Shown: positions 1 to 10,300 of the stretch, in pieces
Layout: each line of letters begins with the position of its first letter
Position numbering within the stretch: the first letter of the stretch is position 1
Assembly: GCA_009767595.1 (NCBI GenBank)
Contig: VSDK01007059.1
Location: forward strand, 1-64,000
DNA from: Symbiodinium kawagutii
Taxonomy: Eukaryota; Sar; Dinophyceae; Suessiales; Symbiodiniaceae
DNA: 64,000 nt
Direction of reading: 5' to 3'
Translations under genes and position numbers: made by a program
The notes under the pieces: generated by a model
The model's input: only the letters and a program-made list of their open reading frames with translations
Told to the model about the DNA's origin: nothing
Database searches by the model: none

Positions 1-2
1 GT

Positions 3-45
3 TTTGGAAACTTCCGCCTCCGCCTCGTGCGGGAACTACTTGTAG
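3..45 (+). pseudogene. Decayed copy of a coding segment also present at 27437
   Basis: Forty bases from position 4 match 27437-27476 at about 33 positions. In the same frame the downstream copy reads LETSAPMSCGHNL and this one LETSASASCGNYL followed by a TAG stop at 43-45. I infer a broken copy of a recurring coding module lying directly in front of the large transposase-like ORF, whose frame is different. Its left part is cut off by the window edge. Confidence 0.4.
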
Positions 46-3000
46 AAAACATCATTCTGAGCAAAGATGTGCAACAAACCATTGGAGACTTTCGCATCAA
101 AGAAAACATCAAACGCCGTTCCAGCTGCTTTCAATGCTTTTGCATGGCAATGGCTGCGCCTGGGAAGAAGGTGCATGGTTCAAGTCTTCCTCATGGCTTG
201 GGCAAAGGAGATGCCCTGCACGTCGCACAGTGCAAAGTGGAATCTTGCAGAAGGTGTGCGTACGTGAGAAATGCTGGGGCCTGGCATGAGAAGACACGAA
301 TTTGTAATTCAAACATCAGCTACTTGCAAGGCGAAACTACGCCAGAAGGCAAATGGCAAGTCTTTTGTTGGGTCTGTCGGAAAGTGCATGGGCATGTCAA
401 AGGATTAGCAGCTGGCGTTGAGCCTGCCCACATCAACAACGTGACAAGGCATGCCGGGTTTCAATGCCATCAAGATGCCCTGTTTGAACTTGGCCTCATG
501 CCTGCCAGGGATCTGGATGCCCCTCCAGCCTCTGATTTCATGGCAGCTGCAAAACATTGTCAGAAGGGCAATGCTTGGAGCCAGGGTATCGAGTCTATCG
601 GTGGGCGCAAAAAGGTTTGCAGCCTGATGCTGTGCTTGGCGCAGGGGATTTTCAGGGATGACCAGACCTTCATGCAGTCAGCGCAGTCTGTGATGCTTCA
701 CTCAGATGTCCGGGGTTCAAGACTGGCCATCAGATTTCGAGCTGCAAACAAGTCTTTTGAATCCCGCAGTGGCCTGCTTGGTGTTGCTCGGATTCGTTCA
801 CACAGTGCAGCAGACATCCGAAAGGGCTTCATCATGATCATGAAAACTTTTTGTAGCAAGGCTGGGGCGTTGGATTTTGACCTCATGTGCAAAATTCTTT
901 CGCGCACTGAAATCTTGGATGGTGATGCGGCAAGCGATGGCCAACTAGCAATGAGCTTGCTGAGATCTAGCGGGCTGTTCCCTTCCATCAAATGCATTGT
1001 GCGGGACCCTTGTCATGCTTCCAGGCGTGTCATTAAAAGACCATGGGCATGTATCGATGAGATCAGAGAGGCATTTGAGACTGTGATTGCTGGCCGACGG
1101 AGTTTGACGAACCTCATCCAGAACTCAGACACACTAGGGCAAGTGTTTGCTGACTTCTCTGACCGGTGCATTGACTGCCCGGTCTCGGGGGCTCAAATCC
1201 GAAACTTGTCAAGGAGAGCCCATCGGTTTGACAGCTACCAAAAACCTTTGGGCCGCTTTTGCCTCTTTACCTCGGCCTTCTTGGAAACAGCCTCCTGGAT
1301 TCAGGTACACAGGCAATGTGACAAAGAGCAGCATCAAGCTGCCAGTGCATTTCTGCAATGGATGTCCCCGCAGAAGTTCCTGATTTTGGCGATGTGCGCC
1401 GATGCAGCAGATGAGTCATTGTTATTGACAAGACATTTTGACTCTGAAGGTCATGACCTTGCAACTTTGCACTCAGCAGCCGAATCTTATGTCTCCAGGC
1501 TCAAGTATTTATTCTTGCAAGGAAATGCTGTCAGGACGACCGGGTTTACATCACTTATGCTCAAGTGGCTCCAGAAAGCCAGGGCCGTCAAAGTCGGCAA
1601 GCAGATCAAATGCATCGGTGGGGCAGGGGCAGTTACGCCACAAGTTGTTGACGCCAGCCTCAAATGCATGAGGGTATTCGTCCACATGGCGGCGCACACC
1701 ATTGAGGCGGAGTACCCTGCCTTTGGGATCCTTGGTGCCTTTGCCTGCTTTGATGTTCAACCTTCCAATTTGGAATTGGGTTTGGCAGGCCGAGAGACTC
1801 AGTTAAGGCGATTGTCGCAAGTGCTGAACTTAGATTTTTCTGAGCTGGACATGCAATTTGGAGACCACCTGCCCATCGCTTTGCATGAAGCAAAGCAACA
1901 CAGGTTGAGCAATTCAGCTGCATGGGTTGCAGCCCTCAAGAAAACTTCTGCTGCCCAGAAACCTGTTCGTGACAAGCACCCTTCCAATGTCCTCAAGGAA
2001 GTCATTTTTCGGTATGTGGCGTGGCAAGGATGCAGCACCAGCGGCGTCGAACAATTTTTCAGCCATGGCCATCATCAAATCAACCCCAGCCGAGATCATT
2101 TTACGAATGAAAATGAGCTTAGTGAGCTGAAGGTCATGAGCGATTTTGCAGAGAGATCACCTACGGTGATTTGCAAGTTGGCCCGTGAAATCTGGACAGA
2201 GATGTTTGCAGCGCCAAGAAAAAGTTCCACAGCAAGATTGGATGCTGGTGTGCCACGCAAGAAGAATGACAAGTCCGAGGCTGCATTTTTGCGGCAGCGT
2301 CGCCTGGAGGCAGGCGGCCTGGATGACAAGGTGTCTGTCAGCGCAGTGATTGCAGAGTCGCAGCATTTTGTTAGTGATGACACAATGACTGAGAAACTCC
2401 AGAAAGAGCTTGTTTTCCAAGAGAACAAGAAGTTCAAGAATAGGCTCATGGCCTATTTGGACAACGCGCTGTTGCAGTCAGAGCTGACGCCGGATATGGC
2501 GCAGCTGGCCCAGGCCGACCTTGAACACAAAGCCAAGCTTGATTCAGACCGGCAAAGGGCAGAGAAACGCAAGTTTGCCTTGATGTCCCCGGACTTGCCC
2601 AAGCTTGATTCTCAACCTATCTTTTTGGAAGATCCAGCATGGCTCAACATGCCATGTTTATGCAGGAAGCGTGTGGTGGCTGAGTGCATTGATGCAACAA
2701 TACACGTCGTGGCCAATGTCTCTGCCCCGCAGCTAGCAATAAGCTGGGCGGTGGGCCTGAGGGGCGGTCACATGCTGGATTTGGATTATTTAAAATCTGA
2801 TGGGAAGGAAGGGGTCTGTGTTTCCTATGATCCCGCCATTGCGCTTCAGCGGAAGCTGTACGTGTGCCCGTTGTTCCAAAGACAAGAGCAGCGCTTGTCT
2901 ACCATGATTCGACAAGCCGCCAGATTACCGCACTCCAAGTGGAAGCTATTGACATCTTGGGAAGATTTCTTCAAGTACAGAAGTACTTGCCAAAGTTTGC

Positions 3001-3152
3001 AATGCGTTGCCTTGGCTGCGCAGGCGTCCCTGGACGTTGTGCCAGGAGACCAACATATATTCAGCAAGCAGCATTTTCAAGAAAAGTTCTTGAGCAGGTT
3101 CACCATCGCAGCCAAGAATTTGTGTTCCAAACATCAGCGTCGCCAGGGGTAA
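27..3152 (+). CDS. Large hAT-like transposase-type protein (intronless)
   Basis: An uninterrupted 1,041-codon frame, by far the longest here. The first ATG is at 144; the frame opens earlier on a GTG at 27, so the true start is 144 or in an upstream exon outside the window. Near residue 112 a C-x2-C pair is followed by a histidine-rich stretch (HINNVTRHAGFQCHQDAL), resembling the BED/TTF zinc fingers at the N-terminus of hAT transposases. Near residue 454 an acidic helix (CADAADESLLLTRHFD) recalls the catalytic-domain region, and near residue 670 STSGVEQFFSHGHHQINPSR resembles the C-terminal dimerisation signature (small residues, E, then FS). About 360 further residues follow, with a basic helical segment and a tail I cannot assign. 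The DDE residues were not identified. It may be a domesticated or dinoflagellate-specific hAT relative; the family call is by resemblance only. Being intronless among intron-rich genes supports a mobile origin. Confidence 0.55.
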   Translation: MRELLVENIILSKDVQQTIGDFRIKENIKRRSSCFQCFCMAMAAPGKKVHGSSLPHGLGKGDALHVAQCKVESCRRCAYVRNAGAWHEKTRICNSNISYLQGETTPEGKWQVFCWVCRKVHGHVKGLAAGVEPAHINNVTRHAGFQCHQDALFELGLMPARDLDAPPASDFMAAAKHCQKGNAWSQGIESIGGRKKVCSLMLCLAQGIFRDDQTFMQSAQSVMLHSDVRGSRLAIRFRAANKSFESRSGLLGVARIRSHSAADIRKGFIMIMKTFCSKAGALDFDLMCKILSRTEILDGDAASDGQLAMSLLRSSGLFPSIKCIVRDPCHASRRVIKRPWACIDEIREAFETVIAGRRSLTNLIQNSDTLGQVFADFSDRCIDCPVSGAQIRNLSRRAHRFDSYQKPLGRFCLFTSAFLETASWIQVHRQCDKEQHQAASAFLQWMSPQKFLILAMCADAADESLLLTRHFDSEGHDLATLHSAAESYVSRLKYLFLQGNAVRTTGFTSLMLKWLQKARAVKVGKQIKCIGGAGAVTPQVVDASLKCMRVFVHMAAHTIEAEYPAFGILGAFACFDVQPSNLELGLAGRETQLRRLSQVLNLDFSELDMQFGDHLPIALHEAKQHRLSNSAAWVAALKKTSAAQKPVRDKHPSNVLKEVIFRYVAWQGCSTSGVEQFFSHGHHQINPSRDHFTNENELSELKVMSDFAERSPTVICKLAREIWTEMFAAPRKSSTARLDAGVPRKKNDKSEAAFLRQRRLEAGGLDDKVSVSAVIAESQHFVSDDTMTEKLQKELVFQENKKFKNRLMAYLDNALLQSELTPDMAQLAQADLEHKAKLDSDRQRAEKRKFALMSPDLPKLDSQPIFLEDPAWLNMPCLCRKRVVAECIDATIHVVANVSAPQLAISWAVGLRGGHMLDLDYLKSDGKEGVCVSYDPAIALQRKLYVCPLFQRQEQRLSTMIRQAARLPHSKWKLLTSWEDFFKYRSTCQSLQCVALAAQASLDVVPGDQHIFSKQHFQEKFLSRFTIAAKNLCSKHQRRQG

Positions 3153-3560
3153 AACAAGTTTTGCAGCCGAGTAAGCCAAGGGGCTGTTACTGTAGTCTGA
3201 TGGGCAGCACGGAAGCAAAAGATTGAGACTTATCGTGTTGAAATGGCGGCAGTGAATCAGTCAGTTGGCGCCCGTTGAGCCATGTGACCATGAAACTATG
3301 AAGTTTATTTGACCGTTGGTCATCGCCCTTGTTTTGTTCGCCTACTTTTCACCAATTGACTTCCCAATTCAGACACTTACCCATTAATAAGTCTCCAAAC
3401 TTCACACTCTTTTGTTTAGGTTGGCGCGCCAGAGGGGCTTCTACTTAATACCCCGGTACCAATCATGATGATATATGATGAAAGTCTTTTCATTATCATT
3501 GTGACGCAATCTTTTCGTTCGACAGAGGCCCTCACTTTGGTTTGATGTTCGTGCTGTCAC
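3153..3560. other. Intergenic stretch after the large ORF
   Basis: I see no coding frame with convincing composition and no clear terminal repeat that would mark the end of a transposon carrying the large ORF. Near 3556 there is one copy of the short GC-rich dyad motif described under the 4066-4165 cluster. Confidence 0.5.
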
Positions 3561-3593
3561 AGCGCCATGAGCGGCTAGCGCGCCATCATTGAG

Positions 3594-3779
3594 GTGGACT
3601 CAACAGAAGACGCCGCCCAAGGACGTCGGTTGCAAGACGCTCAGCAATGGGAAGTCTTTTTTCCAAACTACCGTGGGCTTGAAACCATCACTACTGTTGG
3701 TCCGGCAACTATTCCAGAACATGTCATCTATTTGCTCAACACTTCCCAGTGGTGGTTGCTGAGCTTAAACGCAATTTGA
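3594..3779 (+). CDS. Short unidentified ORF
   Basis: A 61-codon frame, open from GTG at 3594 to TGA, with a mixed composition (acidic start, then a hydrophobic, tryptophan-rich end). It has no ATG start, so if real it would be an exon; no clean splice acceptor was found. I do not recognise it, and chance is a fair alternative. Confidence 0.2.
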   Translation: MDSTEDAAQGRRLQDAQQWEVFFPNYRGLETITTVGPATIPEHVIYLLNTSQWWLLSLNAI

Positions 3780-3841
3780 ACAAAGTGACCCTAGTAGCTT
3801 TTCTAGGGCCGAAAATCCTTTATCAAGTTCACTTTGTTAAA
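3778..3841. repeat. Hairpin-forming inverted repeat
   Basis: AACAAAGTGA at 3779-3788 pairs with TCACTTTGTT at 3830-3839, and inside it CCCTAG pairs with CTAGGG. The result is a two-stem hairpin immediately after the TGA of the 3594 ORF. It may be a small foldback element; no function is evident. Confidence 0.5.
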
Positions 3842-4065
3842 AAGGTTAGTTTTAAACAGTCACGCAGGCTTTTGAAAATCTAACGCTAGTGGTGGTGACC
3901 TTCAGCATCGGATGCGTTTACTCTTTCTAGAACTGATTCAGCTGCGAACGTGTCGCTGGGGCCCCAGTGGTTTTGTGATGGTGCCGACGGAGCGCTGCGA
4001 TTGTTTGAGATAAAGTTTTTCCATGTCCTTCCATGCGCCTTAGCAGTGGTTTCAGTTGGGGTAAG

Positions 4066-4165
4066 CGATGCTGTGATAGCGTTGCAGGTCCTAGGGATGA
4101 TTTTTGACATGATGCTGCGATAGCGTCGCAGGGTTTCAGTGATGCTGTGATAGCGTCGCTGGGGC
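4066..4165. repeat. Cluster of imperfect palindromic motif GATGCTGYGATAGCGTC
   Basis: Three copies occur within 100 bases (near 4070, 4109 and 4139). The motif is nearly its own reverse complement, differing mostly by transitions. Further copies in both orientations lie at 10.95-11.01, 14.88-15.08, 15.56-15.60, 19.2-19.9 and 20.3-20.66 kb. They are short, degenerate and non-coding. They could be tiny foldback elements or protein-binding sites. Confidence 0.6.
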
Positions 4166-4486
4166 TGGTGCAGCTCAGTAACATAATAGTGCAGGCCATT
4201 AAGTTGAATCAATGATGTTGAGATAGCCAGTCTATGCAAGGTTGCGCAGGTTAAACTTAAGCCCCTCAGAAGGTTGCAACTGAGTGATGCTCCTGCATGG
4301 TGCGGTAGTGTCAAACATTCAACCGATAGGAAATGAAATTCTGAATTTACAATTTTGAGATATCTAGAAACATAAACTCAATGCAAATTGCCGGTGGGTC
4401 AGGCATGGTGGTAGGCAGGCAGCTGAATGACGAAAAATGATAGTGCCAAATGTTGGCAAATGCTGGCATGTTATAAGCGAAAGCCA

Positions 4487-4671
4487 GGGAGACATCTCAA
4501 AGAACAGGGAGGCAAAACTCATCTTAACAAAGGGAGACATCTCAAAGAACAGGCGGAGACATCTCAAAGGGAGACATAAAGAAATTCAAAGGGGAGACAT
4601 CTCAAAGAACAGGGAGGCAAAACTCATCTTAACAAAGGGAGACATCTCAAAGAACTGGCGGAGACGTCCCT
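4487..4671. repeat. 106-bp tandem repeat array, left part
   Basis: Units begin near 4487 and 4593, each with GGGAGACATCTCAAAGAACA followed by GGAGGCAAAACTCATCTTAA. A further diverged unit continues at 5814-5905, beyond the inserted 1.1-kb element. Removing that element and one copy of its 8-bp duplication restores the periodicity, so the array existed before the insertion. Confidence 0.75.
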
Positions 4672-4679
4672 AAGGGAGA

Positions 4680-5813
4680 ATCCCTACTGGCTTAACCCCC
4701 TGGACCCCCCCGGGGGGGTCAAAAATGTATCTTACATTTTTGGTTTTTGAATTGCCTCCCATGATTGGCTGTGGAGGGGGGGAAGGGGGGGTGGGGTTTG
4801 TAAAACGTTACTTCTTTTGGTTACGTTTGTTTTGCCCCCCCCATGCATCACCATGCATCACCACAAATCAGGGTGCATCAAGTCAATAAATGTAACATGT
4901 ATAAGTTTGAGGGGGGAGGGGGGGCGCCAATAAATTCAATTGCAACCGTGACGCCAGAATCCGAATGGTAGTAGGACATGGGAGAGCATCAAGCTGTTAT
5001 GTTGGGGCTATGCTGGGGTTATATGGGATCAATGTGGGGTCCTGGTGGCTTTGTGGGATCTCTTTGGGCGCCTTTGGCCCCACCCGTTGGGCTGAGTCCT
5101 GGCCAAGTCCTGGGTGCAGTTACAGGAAGGGTGTTCCTAAGGAAGGTTGGTGACCCATTGAAAGTCTATATCTCCAAGAGCTTTCCTTTTGATCTCTTTC
5201 CCCACCTTCCCAAATCCTTTCCCTTTCCACCTTGAGGGGTTAAGACTGTAGGTGGTTCTGTTCACAAATTGTAGGCGCAGAAGTTGGAAAAAATATTGGG
5301 TTTATGTTGGGGCTATATGGGGGTCCATGTGGGCCCATATTGGGCCTATGAGGGGTCAGAGGGGTCCCAAATGAAGGGCTCCTTTTTCCAAAAATTGGAA
5401 CGAAAAGGAGCCCGCTGATTAGGAACCCACTGTGGGCCCAACATGGGTCCAACTTGGCCATAACATGGGTTTATGTTGAGGATATGTTGTTCATAAGGCC
5501 CATGTTAGGCACAGAAGTTGGAAAAAATATTGGGTTTCTGATGGGTTTATGTTGGAAAAAACAGAGCCCTGGGAAAATGTAATTACATTTTCTGACGCGT
5601 GTGTGATGCTGGCTTCTCATCACCAAGATCCTGGAACCATGGAACCAAGCCTCAAAATGAAACGTTACATTTTGAGGCTGTTATCCTAAGATGTTGGGCT
5701 CAAGAGGCGTCGCCTGGAAAATGTAACGTGATTTCCTGGATTTTCCAAAACTCAGGGTTTTTGCTTAAAAAATGTATCTTACATTTTTGAGGCCCCCCCT
5801 AGCGGGTAGGGAC
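4680..5813. mobile_element. Non-autonomous hAT-like DNA transposon, copy A
   Basis: A 1,134-bp element flanked by the 8-bp direct repeat AAGGGAGA (4672-4679 and 5814-5821). Its ends are ATCCCTAC and GTAGGGAC. Just inside, GGGGGGTCAAAAATGTA on the left is answered by an inverted counterpart before the right end (about 5770-5797). The interior has no meaningful ORF and several ATGTA...TACAT palindromes, including a perfect 18-mer at 5574-5591. Copy B at 12066 is almost identical. Eight-bp duplications fit hAT elements, but this duplication does not match the usual hAT target consensus (copy B's does). The small open frames inside occur in both copies and are not genes. Confidence 0.85.
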
Positions 5814-5905
5814 AAGGGAGACATAAAAAATTCAAAGGGGAGACATTTCAAAGAACAGGCGGCCACAGCAAATTCATCTTAACAAAGGGAATTGTCAAAC
5901 TTGAG
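5814..5905. repeat. 106-bp tandem repeat array, right part
   Basis: This is the continuation of the 4487-4671 array after the inserted element: GGGAGACAT, then CTTAACAAAGGGA, with a few substitutions and a short divergent stretch (GGCCACAGCA). It marks the target site of the transposon. Confidence 0.65.
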
Positions 5906-6423
5906 GCTAGCTGCCAATCTTCAACCAGCTGTGTCCTTGCAGCCTTGGTTGGACGCTCAGCCATGCTGCAGTTGGAATGGTTTGCGCTTTTTGTTTTTTG
6001 GATTGTCAGACGGTGGTGGGATACGAGATGATGCCAAGGCATTTTTGTGAATACGCAAGATGGTGTCCATTTTCTGAGTGCCTTGATGTTATTGACATTT
6101 TGCTGCTCGATCATTGTTACGCTGACCTTGTGTAGCTTTTCGGATCTAGCCGACGGTTGATGCCCATCAATTTCCAGTCTTTCATCAGCGACTGCTTCAG
6201 CATGCCCAGAGCCACAAAGCCTGTTGCTGCAGTGGGTCGTGATGAGTGGAAGCTGCAAGCTTGCAGCTTGAACATCAATGATACGATCTTGGCAAAATTC
6301 GAGCTTGATCTCGACAGGGTGTTGTCGCATCACGTGTTTGCTGATGTGTTGCAAGCGAAGCCCGTGGAGATTGCAACAGGAATGCAGGAGCATGAGGCTG
6401 GTCACCAGGCAGGGTTTGCCTAA
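5848..6423. other. Overlapping open frames on both strands, undecided
   Basis: A minus-strand frame (6405-5848, 185 codons, ATG start) overlaps a plus-strand frame (6157-6423, 88 codons, ATG start). The plus frame has a balanced composition with a segment (KFELDLDRVLSHHVFADVL) that reads like an amphipathic exon. The minus frame is longer but rich in His, Ser and Cys. I recognise neither, and at most one is likely to be real. Confidence 0.3.
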
Positions 6424-6729
6424 AATTTACCTAAAGGGTTTTTGATTTGAAGCAGCGCCAGCTGGCAACATTGGCCCTCATCATCCCTCATCGGCATTTC
6501 ATCAATCTCATCAGTCAGTCGTTACCGTTATTCAGTGAGGTTAGCTTGGTAAGGCTTGAGGCCGTGAAAAGTGAAGGGTGCACAAGTCCATCGCTTTGTC
6601 AATGTTAAACTAGTATGTCAGACATCAAAAGAATTAATGATTTTCAATGTGTATTTGTTGGAAGCCATTGGTTTGACAAGAAATTGGGATTGATTCCCTT
6701 GAATCCCCTCATTCCGCTTTGCCTCTCAT

Positions 6730-6751
6730 CAGTCGGGGACGTCCCCGACTG
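6730..6751. repeat. Perfect 22-bp palindrome, copy 1
   Basis: CAGTCGGGGACGTCCCCGAC followed by TG, perfectly self-complementary. It is preceded by CTCTCAT as in all other copies. Four copies lie between 6730 and 7207. Confidence 0.9.
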
Positions 6752-6805
6752 GTGCAAAAGAGTGTGATTTCCCTTGATGTTATTGATTTGCGCGCTGCCT
6801 CTCAT

Positions 6806-6827
6806 CAGTCGGGGACGTCCCCGACTG
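6806..6827. repeat. Perfect 22-bp palindrome, copy 2
   Basis: The same 22-mer as at 6730, again preceded by CTCTCAT and followed here by GTGAG. The left flanks of copies 1 and 2 (GCCTCTCAT) agree, but more distant flanks differ, so the conserved unit is about 30 bp. Confidence 0.9.
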
Positions 6828-7021
6828 GTGAGAAACAAGGGGAATTATTGATTCTGCCGTCCCTCACCCGGCAATTCCCTGACCAACGGATGATGTTCGC
6901 CGCATTTTTGCAGGTTGTAACAATTATACACCTGACTCCCTGCTCACCCTGCCCCTTTCAAGTAAGAAAGAATCTAATTATAGTCTACTCGTTGGAAACT
7001 GGTGGCTAAAAATGGCGTTCA

Positions 7022-7247
7022 TTGATGAGAAGCAGGGGAAGATCCCCCTGTTCCTCTCATCAGTCGGGGACGTCCCCGACTGCTGAGGGGGACGGGGGAT
7101 GCATATGAGCAAGTTGTTGAGAGAAGCAGGGGGATCCCCCCGTGTCTGTCAACAGCTACCTGTCGCTTCAGCCCGTCTCTCTCATCAGTCGGGGACGTCC
7201 CCGACTGATGAGAGGAACAGGGGGATCTTCCCTTGCTTCTCAACAGG
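7022..7247. mobile_element. Foldback (MITE-like) element with about 60-bp inverted ends
   Basis: Positions 7022-7082 and the reverse complement of 7186-7247 are nearly identical: TGAGAAGCA, GGGAAGATCCCCCTGTTCCT, CTCATC, then the 22-bp palindrome (7061-7082 and 7186-7207). The inner ends of both arms are therefore palindromic themselves. A third partial copy of the GAGAAGCAGGGGGATC segment lies near 7130. No clear target-site duplication was found. The element ends about 55 bp upstream of the ATG at 7303, so it could influence that gene. Confidence 0.75.
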
Positions 7248-7302
7248 GAACGGTCAAAATATTGCAATTCTTGAGGTGCTCTAAAATGAGAATGTTTGTG
7301 TG

Positions 7303-10300
7303 ATGCGCGCTGCTGTGTGCCTGCAGGCCGTGTTTGACAAGGAGGCCTATCGCACTGCAATCGACACCAGGGGCGTGTACCAATGCGGTGGCAACATCTT
7401 CTGGGTAAACTTCACCCGGCTGCTTTCTTCCCAAGGGATGCCTATTTCCACCAGGGGCATTGAGCAATTGAAGGTCTCTCACTTCTCTTCTCCTCGGCCG
7501 TTGGAGCACCACATCATTGTCCCTGTGGAGAAGGAATGGTCAGTGAAGGAGTTGAAAGCAAAGTTCAACAACTTGACGCGCTGCTCACCTGAGGAGATTG
7601 AGTTCGCGCTGATCGGACGGATTGCTGATTTGATTCAAGCTGGAGCAGATGACATCGAACTGACAGCATGGAGAACGGTTTGCCTCACGGCAACTTTTTC
7701 CTTTGAGGTCATGCAGGGGGAGGCCACGATGTATTGGAGGAGTGTCAATGCACGTCGCAAAGCGATTGCAACTTATGAAGCAGTTGCGCCCAGCGCGACC
7801 CAAAGAATCTTCCAGCTGATGACTTTCAAGGAATCTTATGAGGCGGCGAATGGATCTGTCACCAATGCTGACCTTGCGACCATCTACAATTCGAACTTGC
7901 AAGAGATCGAGTCGAAGCTTGAGGACTCAGTCTCTGAAAACTTTGTGGATACTGGCGTCAAAGTCTTCAATCGAATCCTTAGCAACGAGAACTTGCTAGC
8001 AGAAGTCTTGCAAGATGAGGCTGATCATGGCAAATCTGGCATGTTCCAGCTGCCCAACCTTCAAGAAATTTGTTTCTGGACTTAAAGTTAGCGTGGGTAT
8101 GTTTTACAGGTTTTGGCCCAAAGCGTTTGTAGTGGACATTTCTTCAAAATTACACGGCGACAAAGATCTTTGTTGACTGTGACATTGAGGCGCCAAGGCC
8201 AAGACCAAGCAGGACATGTTCTGGGTGATGCGCTCCATGCGCCACATGGTCGAACTCAAAGAAGCGAAGCCGGGTGACTTCACGGTGCGGTTCATGGTTG
8301 GAGCAAAATCAGCTGGCGCCAATAATAATAGCCCGAAAGGGTTCATTCACTTGGCGTTGCTTAAGCAATCGCTTTTGAAGTGGCTGCTTGGCACATGGGT
8401 GGAGCAACACTCATACGAACCGGAGGCCCAGGACAGAAGTTAACAAGAAGTTCGGTTTAAGTTCGCCTCTTTCCATCTTGTTGTTGTTTCTGCTTAGGTA
8501 TCTTAATTAAGTCAATGCTGTGTAGGAAACGCTTCGTGGCATGCAAAGCCATGATGAGTTTGGCTACTGGTGCCTTTCTGGGGATATTCAGTGGCAAGGC
8601 AATGAGAGTGAGTCCACTCGGCTGGTGATCAACTTCTTGGAGGACAGGGTCAGGTGAAATTTGGGCAGTCATGTGTTGCTTGGGCCCGCAAGGGTCCAGC
8701 GATTATGATTGCTGTAGTGTCGCAGGATGTGGTATTTGGGTGCAAGCATGACAGCGCGCTGAAGAACGTCATGAAGGGAACTTCGGACCCAGAGGAAGTG
8801 GCCGATCATCAGCCTTTCAATGACATGCTTGATGCCATTGAGAAGAAGATGGCATTGGAGAAACCTATTCCTGAAGGAGCTGATGTTCAGTCCAGTGTTG
8901 TCTTGGAGGGTAGTAGTGAAGTGCCGTTGGCCGACCACGAGGTTTCCATTCAGGAGCTTGTCCCTACCGCTACTGAAGACAATGTAGATGTTTTGACGGA
9001 ACACCTTCAGACTTTGGAGCGCAGGATGAAACAGTTCATCAAGTTTGTACCAATGTCCGACAAGTACAAGACCTTGGCGTTGGAATTTGAGGCCACCGCC
9101 ATCGCGACAGCCACGATGAAGAAAGCTGCGAACCCAGTTCTGATTTATGACACCAAATGCTTTGGAGAGGCAAACTCACAAGCCCATGTCAGAATCCCTC
9201 CCTTCAACAATGCCCACCTGAAGACAATCATCCAAGCCTGGACCACTGCCAGGAACAAAAAGGCTGGTGATGAGGACGAACTTGGCGTGGTGTTGGTTTT
9301 GGACGGGTTCCGTCCAGGACTTGAGGGAGCCATTGGCCATTCTTTTGTGAGGCGCATGGGGGAGCGACATGGGCGGAACTTTTTTTTGGTAGGTATTTTG
9401 TGATTTTTGTTTTGCTGTCATTACCCATCAAGATTTTTTCTTAAATTACTTTCCCAGTCTTGTTTCTAGCGTTTGTGCTGGTGATCAGTTGCAGGCCGGA
9501 TGGCAAGAACTATCAGAAATCAAGGCTGCTTTTCACCATCAAGTACACTGAAGAGAGCCTGCTGGCTCGCAAATCGTTGGCGCGAGGGGTGCTGCAGCAA
9601 GTTGAAAACTTGCATTGCTTCACCACCGAAGGCTTGAATCTTAAGAAGAAGCAGCGATTGAATTCCAGAGAGAGCAACCTTGCATCTCAGATTGGCGACA
9701 TCGTGTTGCCAAAGCATGAGGATGTGTGGCGGCTGTCTCCAGACGCCAAGAAGGAGGCCATTGGCCCAAAGATTTTGACGGGTGGGGCTGTGGAAGCAAA
9801 ATCCCCGAAACCTGTTTTCTCCGACCAGAAGGAACCCATTTGCTGGCACACTCAGGCTGAGAGCCTGTTTGCAGAAGTGGCTCATTCGTTCAATGCTGGC
9901 ATCATGGTGCACGCAACAGAAAGCGACGGGGCATGTGCCTTGCACTGCGCGAAAGCGCAAATCCCGTATGTGGGAATCACTTACACGCAGAAGCACGCAG
10001 ACTTGCTGTGGGCTGAATGCCTCCGCAAGCTTTGGAGCGAATCTTTGAACGACAAGTCTGTGATGTACAACCCGTCACTTGCCAATTGTTTGGCTGGCTC
10101 CAAAAATGCCGAAGAGATCGAAGGTGGGGCAAGCACCAAGAAGAAGACCAAGAAGACCGTCGCCACGAAAGCGAAACCAAGTGCCTCAAGGAAGAAGAGG
10201 AGTAAGCAGACTGATGATGCTGCTGAAGAATCCAAGCCTGCTCCCAAGAAGCGTCGCACTCGCAAGCCAGTGGAGAAGGAGAACCAGGACGAAGTCGAGG

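Noticed and set aside
4978..5235. 85-codon ORF, repeated at 12364-12621
   Set aside because: It lies inside both transposon copies, is no better conserved than surrounding non-coding bases, and has no recognisable domain.
6815..6835. Hammerhead-ribozyme-like words (CTGRTGAG, GAAAC) beside the palindrome
   Set aside because: There is no stem II between the two words and no cleavage-site helix, so a ribozyme fold is not supported.
6730..7207. CRISPR-like array from the repeated palindromes
   Set aside because: Spacing is irregular (76, 255 and 125 bp), two copies are in an inverted-repeat element, and the DNA is eukaryotic nuclear.
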